Shown: positions 55,501 through 64,000 of the stretch, in pieces
Numbering within the stretch: the stretch's first letter is position 1
Layout of the letters: every line of letters starts with the position of its first letter
Source: Paracyclopina nana
Lineage: Eukaryota; Arthropoda; Copepoda; Cyclopoida; Cyclopettidae
Length of the DNA stretch: 64,000 bases
Assembly (NCBI GenBank): GCA_019096065.1
Contig: JAGUCH010000005.1
Span: forward strand, 6,324,001 to 6,388,000
Reading direction: 5' to 3'
Translations under genes and position numbers: made by a program
The notes under the pieces: generated by a model
Database searches by the model: none
Told to the model about the DNA's origin: nothing
What the model saw: the letters and a program-made list of their open reading frames with translations, nothing else

Positions 55501-56621
55501 AGGAGATTCCATTTTGAAGGAAATTCACAAGCTGTAAGAATAGGCATTTCTTGAGCACGTTTATTGTTCGTGCCTAGTGATTGGCTCCGAGGAAGCTGTG
55601 TCATGTCTTCATTATTGTCCGTTTACGTCGCTTTATATTGTAGTCTGCGTTAAAAAAAGTCATTCTAGAAAATTGAGTTGAGTCCATCGGTCTAACTCGA
55701 ATTTACACAGCAAGATGTACAGAGTGCTGCAATTTTTGATTGCAGCCACTTATTATTGTTATTGTCTTCTTCCTTGGAAACATTGCCCGTAAATAAAGCT
55801 GGTTTTGTAAGTACGTTGAAGAACCGATTAATATGGCCCTAAAAATGACCCTCCATAAATTAGGACAAACGGTGGTCGCGTGAATCTGCATGCTGAGTAA
55901 TTGTCCATAATTTGTGTTGCATAGTATATAGCAGCCAAACCTGAAATAGGATCTTTTGATGATGCGGTTTTTGCATCATCTCCTAGGAAGAAGAAGCCTT
56001 TCATAAAGTGGCACTAATTATGGCTTAAAAATGTGGGATTGGCAATCAATTGGGCATAATTAATGACGCGCATGATTGAATTCAAATGGCACATTTTCCG
56101 CTCTGCGTGGAGCCAAATGCTGAAATCGACTCATTCATTTATTATCTAGGCAAATCCTGAGATTCGCCTGAAATCTCGTCTATGGAGCAACAAAACAAAA
56201 AATGGGAGCCCATCCTTAGCTGGCATTAAAGTATAATGGGTCAAGCGCAAAAAGAGCAAGCTTTTTTCTGACAGCAAATAGCAACGAAGACAAAAGCTTG
56301 AGGGAATGAAAAATGGATTTGGGGCCATAATGCTCAGCCAGGGTGACAGGGTCATCTCCACCAGACACGAATATTCAAATGGTATGGTAGTCCTAACTAT
56401 AGGGTACATACAATATCTGCCACACCTTAAAATTCAGAAGAACGACTAGAAGAAGCTGCAATGACTTTTTGCTGCCTCTGCTAATGACTGGAAATCGGGC
56501 TGAAAAACAAGGAAAAACGACTATTGTTATTGTTGTAATTATGCAATTGCCGAGGAAAAAGATTGCGATCGCGACCGCGCCGGTCACGCTCCACTGCAAT
56601 TATTTCCGCAAAGTGGGGGAG
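52530..56621. other. Intergenic region, no gene seen
   Basis: Contains the right copy of the dispersed repeat (about 53017-53165) and a TGTGCG-rich stretch at about 53395-53460 that resembles the subterminal motif of the MULE. Reading frames are short and unrecognised on both strands. Confidence 0.5.
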
Positions 56622-56629
56622 AAAAAAAA
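56622..56629 (-). terminator. Pol III terminator of the tRNA gene
   Basis: A run of eight T on the minus strand, 7 bases after the tRNA 3' end. Confidence 0.85.
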
Positions 56630-56636
56630 GTTTCTT

Positions 56637-56709
56637 CGCCCAAGCAGGGGCTCGAACCCTGGACCGTTAGGTTAAAAGCCTAACGCTCTACCGACTGAGC
56701 TACCTGGGC
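56637..56709 (-). tRNA. tRNA-Lys (anticodon UUU)
   Basis: 73 nt on the minus strand. Seen: acceptor stem GCCCAGG/CTTGGGC with one G-U pair, discriminator G, A box TAGCTCAGTCGG, anticodon loop CTTTTAA with 5-bp stem (GTTAG/CTAAC), and T arm CCAGGGTTCGAGCCCTG with the B box GGTTCGAGCC. No intron. The TTT anticodon reads AAA and AAG lysine codons. A T8 terminator follows. Confidence 0.97.
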
Positions 56710-57462
56710 GATTATGATTGATAACACTGGACTAATTGTATTGCTAAACTTTATAATGCCCCCTACTAAAAAGATTTTCTGCCTGTACCCAGGGGGGTCT
56801 CGTAAGTGAATTCTTGACGCAAGTTTTGCTGGCTAAAATCACCAAATCTGTTTGTCTTAGCCTAGGTGGCGCTAGTTGTTCTTACTACATAGCGTGTGAG
56901 CTCAAGTGATGTGTCAGACATGGAAGCAAGCGGGCTAATCTCACGCGTTTTCAACAGAGCTCCTAGATAAGTTCTGTCTTTTTTAAAAAAGTATGCGATT
57001 CGGGCACTTTTTACTAATTTAAGGCGGATTATGGAAATTTTTGGAAGTGAAATCCACAGAATTCTATTGAAATTTTGTCTTGAAGCCTACCACAGCTCAG
57101 TCAGACTGTGTGCTATAGTAAAGCAGCGACAAGAGCTCACCTTATTACTATAGATCATCTTGCCTGTACCAAGATTTTGCTGCCTACTACCACTACTGTC
57201 AAAGTTGCGGCTGTGGCAGCGAGGTTTCTCTCCAGACTAGCTGCTGCTTTATTCTGTGCAAGTACCATGGAAAGGCCAAACTTTGAGCGTAGGAGGAAAA
57301 GGAAAGCAACTGCGGCAAGACGAATAAGATGAGAAAGTCGGCCACGGCCTTCACAAGTGAAACCAGTAGTTCTTCTACACCACTCCTCGAGGCCTTGGAA
57401 AAAAGTCAACCTCGATGTGAGCTGCAATCTCAACTTGGAGCCAGGCAATAATCAACTTGACC
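56710..57462. other. Upstream region of the PPxY gene
   Basis: No independent gene. The promoter and 5' untranslated exon of the next gene should be here, since its first coding exon contributes only ATG ACA G before a donor site at 57470. Confidence 0.5.
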
Positions 57463-59348
57463 ATGACAGGTAAAAGCCCCGTATGTTGAAAGCAATTAAC
57501 ATAGTCTGTATAAGGTGAAATCATGATATGCAAAGCAAATTGTAATGCAGAGCGCTCGCTTATTTCTTACAAATGGACAGCAAAATGTTGCGGGACACAG
57601 TATAGATGTATTGTGGTACATTTATGACTGCAGTAGTAAATTTCCGCTGAGAACGACGACATTGCATGCCTCGAATATTAGAAGGAAAACTCCTTCCAGT
57701 ATAATAATAAATGAACAATTGCCCATTTCAGACCTAGCTCATCAGAATGAAGAGGTTGAAGTGGCCTCCTCAGCCCTAAGGTCAAGAAGGGCTCGAAATA
57801 TCTTCTCGCGTGGTGACAGCTCGCCCTCGGCCTTGGAGCGGTTCTCGGCCGCGCTGGCCTCAGCCGCGGCCTCCGTTTCGCACACCTTCAACCCTTCGTC
57901 CAGGTCGATCTCGATAGAGGCTGCAGCCTCGAGCAGGAGCCGATCGACCTCTCCATCCACGACTCGGTCGCCAGCCGCGGAGGAGGAGGCTGGCGCAGAA
58001 GATAGCTGCAGCCCTTCCGTCATGAGCAATACCTTGCAAGTGCCTTCGTCGGGATACGGGCAGGGAGCCATACCCAGGCGACCTCAGGCCTCCTTGAGTC
58101 GGGAGCCGAGCACCGAGACCATGGCTTGCTTTTGCGGCCATTATTCGGAGGTCAGTAGAAAAGCCAAGGTACGCGTCAGCATGAATCATATTTCGCATGC
58201 TTATTTTGCTCAGCAGAGTGTGAGTGGAGGACAGCCTCAGCAGCGTAGAGGCCGCTGCCGCCTGTGCCGATCCAGGGCCAAATATGTGCCCGGCCAGAGG
58301 TCCTTCGATGCTTCGAGGCTCTTTGGCAGAGGCCGCCGTGAGCGAGGGGAGCCTCGCAGGGCCATTTCCGAGGACCAACGTGACACTGACGAACTCGTCC
58401 AGGCCGGCGATGGGCCAACCTCAGCCTCCACGTCCTCCCTGGATGAGGCCCCACCACCAGCCAGGAGGCCGTGGAGGCTAAAGCCAGTAGTGAAACGACA
58501 AGCTAGACTAGAACTCGACGTGCCAACCACAATGATGACCTCAACCAACGTGTCTCCGTCACGAGATCACGGCCTCCGAACGCCCCCGGGTCCGCCCATG
58601 CCATCGTCGTCCCTCATTCGTGTAGCGAGGCCAACTCGCCCGGAAGACGACTTGGTCGGCTCAAGCAGCAGGCAAGCTGCGACACATGTGATGGCAAGCG
58701 AAATGAGCGGCCTTTTGGCCCCGCCTTCAAGAACTGTGGCCTTAGCACGAGCCCACACCGACCCCACTTCGTCCGCGTCCTCGGATGCTGCACTGTTCGA
58801 GGCCACGCCCAACTCGCCCCCGCCCTCCTATGAAGAGGTCATGAAAGAGGTAGCATTATTTCTATCCCTGTGAGCAATAGCAATTAAATAGCTTGTTTGC
58901 AGCCCCGTGCCGGTCCCCCCTCGTATGAGGAAGCTTTGTGCTCGAGCGTGACCTCGTGGAGGCTGAGCACGGTGAGGTCGTTGTCGGCGGACGACCGCTT
59001 CCCCACGAGCCACCCCACGCCCCCGCCGCCTTTTCGCCATGGCCGTGCTTCCATGAGCAGTCCGCGGCCGCTGCTTCGCAGTTCGAGGGCCGAGGAGATC
59101 CCCGACATTTACTGGGAGCAGGCGGCCAGAGAACTCGACTTTTGTACCTGCAGAAAGTGTCAAGTAAGTGCAGCATTGGTATGCGGATGATCCCTTTATA
59201 TGTAAGTCTTCTTCGTCAGGCCCGCTACAGGCAATACTTCGAGGAAGATCTGGATCCCAACAACGACGAGGCCATGATCCCTATGGAGACTCAAGTCCTA
59301 ATGCAAGAGGTCCTTACGGACGGCATGGCCTTTTGCGCCCTCATGTGA
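57463..59348 (+). CDS. Ser/Arg-rich protein with PPSY motifs and CxC/CxxC pairs, family unknown
   Basis: Not recognised. Exons: 57463-57469 (ATG ACA G), 57732-58849, 58903-59163 and 59220-59348, giving 504 codons plus stop. A 45-nt in-frame GTACGC...CTCAG segment at 58169-58213 may be a further intron, leaving 489. The product is low-complexity, with many Ser, Arg, Ala and Pro. It carries CFCGHYS near residue 135, CRLCRSR near 180, PPPSYEEV just before the exon 2/3 join and GPPSYEEAL just after it. The C-terminus is CTCRKCQARYRQYFEEDLDP. PPxY motifs bind WW domains such as those of NEDD4-type ubiquitin ligases, so an adaptor role is plausible. No signal peptide or membrane span was seen. An AATAAA follows at about 59415. 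The antisense and other-frame readings here are shadows from high GC. Confidence 0.68.
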
Positions 59349-59537
59349 TCACGTACAACGTGACTAGCATGCGCACGTAGCTAAAGACAGCAGAATAACA
59401 TTTGTGTGGCGCAAATAAAAGGGCTGCTTCTCTTCACAAATATTATTTATGGTGAAAATCACATAGAGCTCCCCACTTGACCGTGAAGGATTAATCATGT
59501 ATAGATATCGTATCATTGTCGACTCGGGCCCGATGCA

Positions 59538-61009
<1,472 letters not shown>

Positions 61010-61488
61010 CTTAATCACTTTTCAAGGATAAATTGCTTCCTGACAGCTTGGACGATTGGAACAGCAGAGAAAAGCACTTGCTGCCTGCAAATTTTGACTC
61101 GTCTCGACAGATCGAAAACACCACCATCTGGGAAAAATACCCACAATCATGAAACTTTTTTACGGTTCTTCAACTAGCTACTTGATAGGAAAATGTCACA
61201 TTTAAAAATAAATGCTCTACTTGTACAAAAAGGACAGTAATTTATTTAACATGGACTGGATCTTTAAAATCTACCAGGCATCATTTCGCCTCAAGATCAG
61301 CGGTTCGACTGTCTGCGATCGCTACCAGAATCGGTTTTCAATCTGCGCCACCAGAAAGTGCCAGATTAAACAAGTCAGGCAAGAAGAATGTGGTCATGGT
61401 CCAATGATAACTTTGAAGGTGCACTGCAAGATCTGTTCCTTAACATTTGCTTCAAAAATGCGCATAGAATGCATAATAGAAAAATAAT
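61010..61488. other. Spacer between the RINT1-like and SMAP-like genes
   Basis: 479 bp containing the 3' UTR of the upstream gene and presumably the promoter of the ArfGAP gene. No further gene seen. Confidence 0.6.
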
Positions 61489-63450
61489 TTACTTCAGGTC
61501 AATGCGACGCTTGAGGATATTTAGCGAGTGGTTGCTATCAAGGTGGAAGATGCCGACTTCCGCAAGAATGTCAGCTTTCGCCACTTGCTTCGCATCGTTG
61601 AGCGAGTCCATGAGCAGCATCGCATTGGCCTTCTTCATTGTCAACAGCCTGATCACATCTTGGAGCTCATCAAAAGCCTCTAGCTTGGACTTGTCCATGC
61701 TGTGCTGGGCGAAAATGGCATTCATGCCCTTTTCAACGTCCACCTTGATTTGCAGGCAGCCCTGCCAGCTGAACTGGCCGGCTCTGACAACCTCGTGGAT
61801 GAAGTAGGAGCTCAACCTGTCGCAGACCAGGGTGACCACCTGGTCGGCCAAGTTGGACATGAGGAGCTTGTCCACTTGGTCCACTTGCGAGGCCAAAATT
61901 TGGAACATCGGCAACGACTCGTGGCAAGGCTGGTCTTGCTCCACTTGATACGCAAACCACTTGATGTCCCTGTACATTTTGCTTCTGGACTTCACCTCGT
62001 AGAACATGTGCTCGGCCAAGATCTTGATCAGGTCCTGCACAAGGAACTCGAGTCCGTCAATGACATCCTTAAAAAGTCCGCTGTAGTGCTCATCGCCGAA
62101 CTTTGCCAACTCGAGCTGCAAGTAGAGAGGAATGCCAGACCAGGAGTTGATCACGTCCACGAGGTACTGAGAGGAGTTCAAGATGAGGCAGTATTTCGCG
62201 CTCAAAGGGTAGTTCTGCTCCTGGCGAACGATCTGAGCTAGCCGGAGGCGCATGTCTTCCAAAAGATCCGACTGGAGCTGCACAAATTGAAGCTGACAAT
62301 CAACGGACAAGTGCTTGAACCGGTTGGTGATGGACTGGAGCAAGACCACAAAGGTCTCCGTGCACTTGGACACCTCACTCTGCGTCAGTGACTGCGTCCA
62401 GGACTGCTCATCCAGCATCATGTCGTCGATCTTGGCAAAGGCGAACTTGCGCTCGAGCGTGAGCCACCGCTGAAATATGCTCGGCTGCAGCAGAACGACC
62501 AACGGGAGAATGTCCGCGTCCACGTTGAGGTTGAAGAACTCTTGCGAGAACGCGAGGATTTCGTCAATCATGTGGCTGAGAGTGATGTCGTCGTACATGA
62601 TGGCCACGATGTCTTTCTGCAGCTTTTTCAGCACCTGCGACCCAAGGCCATGCGTGAAACGCTGAAAGCTCGACCCAGACTTGTCCACGGGTTGGACCAC
62701 GAGCTGGAAGAACCTCCGCGAGCCCTTGAGCCAAGAGCCAACCTGCTGCAGGTACCACTCCGGCTTGATGGGGTTGTTGGTCTTCTTCGACCCGAAAAAG
62801 TGGAACTTGAAGCGCTTCTTCAAAGGCCGCAAAATCACCAACGCCGGATCCACGTTGGTCAGCTCGAACTGCTTGCAAATCTTGTCGGGCAGCTGAAGCT
62901 GGTCGAGGACGCCGTAGACTGCCTGGAGCTTCTTCTTGTTGCCGGCATCGTGGATGCCGTCCTCCTCCTCGTCCAGGCCAAGGACGCATTTGGGGTAGTT
63001 GAGCGCCTCAAGGTCAGCTTCGAGCTCTAGCTCGAGGCCTGGCATCACGGAGGATCTGAGGTGAATCAAGGACTGCAGCGCGTAATTTCTTAGATTCAGG
63101 CATGACGAGTCGATCAAGGCTTCGACTAGGGAAACCAGGATCTGGTGACAAGCCATGAGAAGGTCATGGTCCTTTTTGCACGCTTTCGTCTTTTCCAGTG
63201 TCTTGGCAATCACACTCAACCAGAGGACATGCTGGTGACCTCGATCTAAGGCCACCAAGTCGTCGATGTCCAAGGGCGTCGGATTTAAGTCCTGGAATGA
63301 CTCCGACTTGGCTAGCAACTCGTCAATTTTTTTCAACGCTTCTTCAGCCTCGTTGATTTTCTCCTTTATTTTCTCCAGAGCTGTCGTAGTTGAGGCTGTC
63401 GAGGATGAGGTGGCCACTGAAGGCTCTTCAGAATGTTGAGTTGACAACAT
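61489..63450 (-). CDS. RINT1/TIP20-family tethering protein, single exon
   Basis: RINT1 works with ZW10 and NAG in the NRZ (Dsl1-type) complex that tethers Golgi-to-ER vesicles, and it binds RAD50. The ORF is 653 codons and uninterrupted. Seen: an N-terminal coiled coil (about residues 23-50, EKIKEKINEAEEALKKIDEL), then the characteristic KKRFKFHFFGSKKTNNPIKP followed by EWYLQQVGSWL (about 215-245), then a long helical domain to the end (ILKRRIDL near the C-terminus), as in RINT1_TIP1 proteins. It is shorter than human RINT1 (about 790), mainly in the N-terminal part. The chosen ATG at 63450 is the first in frame. Its lack of introns is notable beside neighbours with five to eight, so an intron-loss or retrocopy history is possible, but nothing in it looks decayed. 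Confidence 0.9.
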   Translation of the reverse strand: MLSTQHSEEPSVATSSSTASTTTALEKIKEKINEAEEALKKIDELLAKSESFQDLNPTPLDIDDLVALDRGHQHVLWLSVIAKTLEKTKACKKDHDLLMACHQILVSLVEALIDSSCLNLRNYALQSLIHLRSSVMPGLELELEADLEALNYPKCVLGLDEEEDGIHDAGNKKKLQAVYGVLDQLQLPDKICKQFELTNVDPALVILRPLKKRFKFHFFGSKKTNNPIKPEWYLQQVGSWLKGSRRFFQLVVQPVDKSGSSFQRFTHGLGSQVLKKLQKDIVAIMYDDITLSHMIDEILAFSQEFFNLNVDADILPLVVLLQPSIFQRWLTLERKFAFAKIDDMMLDEQSWTQSLTQSEVSKCTETFVVLLQSITNRFKHLSVDCQLQFVQLQSDLLEDMRLRLAQIVRQEQNYPLSAKYCLILNSSQYLVDVINSWSGIPLYLQLELAKFGDEHYSGLFKDVIDGLEFLVQDLIKILAEHMFYEVKSRSKMYRDIKWFAYQVEQDQPCHESLPMFQILASQVDQVDKLLMSNLADQVVTLVCDRLSSYFIHEVVRAGQFSWQGCLQIKVDVEKGMNAIFAQHSMDKSKLEAFDELQDVIRLLTMKKANAMLLMDSLNDAKQVAKADILAEVGIFHLDSNHSLNILKRRIDLK

Positions 63451-63649
63451 GCCTCAATTTGGCTACGTCAACTAGTTGTTTACATTTCAAATTGCAATTG
63501 GCGGAAAGATTATTTTGTGATGCACGCAGCCTCTCCAAAGTAATCTCTATTCGTAGATGCTGATGAGCCCTAAAAATTGGCGTTTCAGAGAAAAGGCCTA
63601 ACATACTAATTAATGTACTTCATTTCATTCAAAGATTAGAACTTACAAG

Positions 63650-64000
63650 GGAAAAAGTACATTGTGAAAAAATGAAAAAAATTACACCAGAAGAATCTTG
63701 CTCAATTTTGCTCCAAAGATACCCCCAAAAAACACATTTCAGCCCCTGGAGCAAAGTGGGCATGCATGACAGCAGCTTTTAGCCCACTCTCTGAGACACC
63801 CATAGAGGGCCCAACAATGCACAGGAAATGGGGAAATAAAAGTTGATTCATATGGCAGTGAGAGGGGTCCAAAGTTTTACTACACAAGACATTCCCAAAA
63901 CTTTGAGGTCCATATGTCCCCTCCCTGGGGTCCAAGGGCAAAACCGTTTGGCACAGTGACTACCTAGGGGTAGACCTTCCAAATGGTCCATAACATTTTC
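63650..64000 (-). mobile_element. Second copy of the TTAA-palindrome family, cut by the window end
   Basis: From about 63650 on the sequence follows the right arm of the 1.6-kb palindrome (39845-40202) with substitutions scattered throughout and small gaps. It ends at the window edge inside the shared string CCATAACATTTTC. A 79-codon minus-strand frame is the same peptide as in the palindrome arms. This shows a dispersed family rather than a one-off inverted duplication. Confidence 0.88.

Noticed and set aside
61702..62241. 179-codon plus-strand frame (and 162-codon frame at 62542) opposite RINT1
   Set aside because: Antisense shadows of the well-supported RINT1-like coding sequence.

Overview
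The window is nuclear DNA from an animal, most likely an arthropod. Evidence: spliced genes with canonical GT-AG introns, many of them only about 45-60 nt long; a BEL/Pao retrotransposon; several DNA transposons; a Pol III-type tRNA gene; and animal gene families (FAM234, alpha-1,4-glycosyltransferase, MFSD8/CLN7, SMAP ArfGAP, RINT1). I cannot name the species. All exon joins below were read by eye from splice signals and checked for phase, not from RNA data.

Layout. Positions 1-8.7 kb hold the 3' part of a BEL/Pao polyprotein (Gag end, protease, RT, RNase H, integrase), then a second long ORF of 1,036 codons with an SR-rich start, a possible inactive exonuclease-like fold and three zinc knuckles. 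From 11.4 to 26.7 kb there are three plus-strand host genes: a FAM234-like membrane protein (its 5.8-kb intron is packed with foldback repeats), an A4GALT-like glycosyltransferase and an MFSD8-like transporter. Convergent with the last, 66 bp away, is a minus-strand gene of about 1,741 codons (34.8-26.8 kb) for a secreted multidomain protein: PAN/apple-like, SEA, EGF-like and thrombospondin type 1 modules, then a very long Thr/Glu-rich tail.

From 35.7 to 53.2 kb the window is mostly transposons. There is a MULE with a 10-bp target duplication and a transposase ending in a RING-like finger; a 1.6-kb near-perfect palindrome bounded by TTAA; and a 7.6-kb two-gene CACTA-like element with matching CACTA termini and divergent, apparently intact genes of 932 and 942 codons. 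There is also a 1-kb MULE-like non-autonomous element with inverted arrays of subterminal repeats, and a 117-126-bp tandem repeat.

From 53 to 64 kb lie a quiet intergenic region, tRNA-Lys(UUU) on the minus strand, an unrecognised PPxY-motif gene (+), a SMAP-type ArfGAP (-), a single-exon RINT1-like gene (-), and the start of a second copy of the TTAA-palindrome family running off the window end.

The host genes share no evident pathway, although several act in the secretory, endocytic or lysosomal system (A4GALT-like, MFSD8, SMAP, RINT1). The strongest candidates for something undescribed are the companion protein of the CACTA-like element, the ORF behind the BEL/Pao polyprotein and the RING-tailed MULE transposase.
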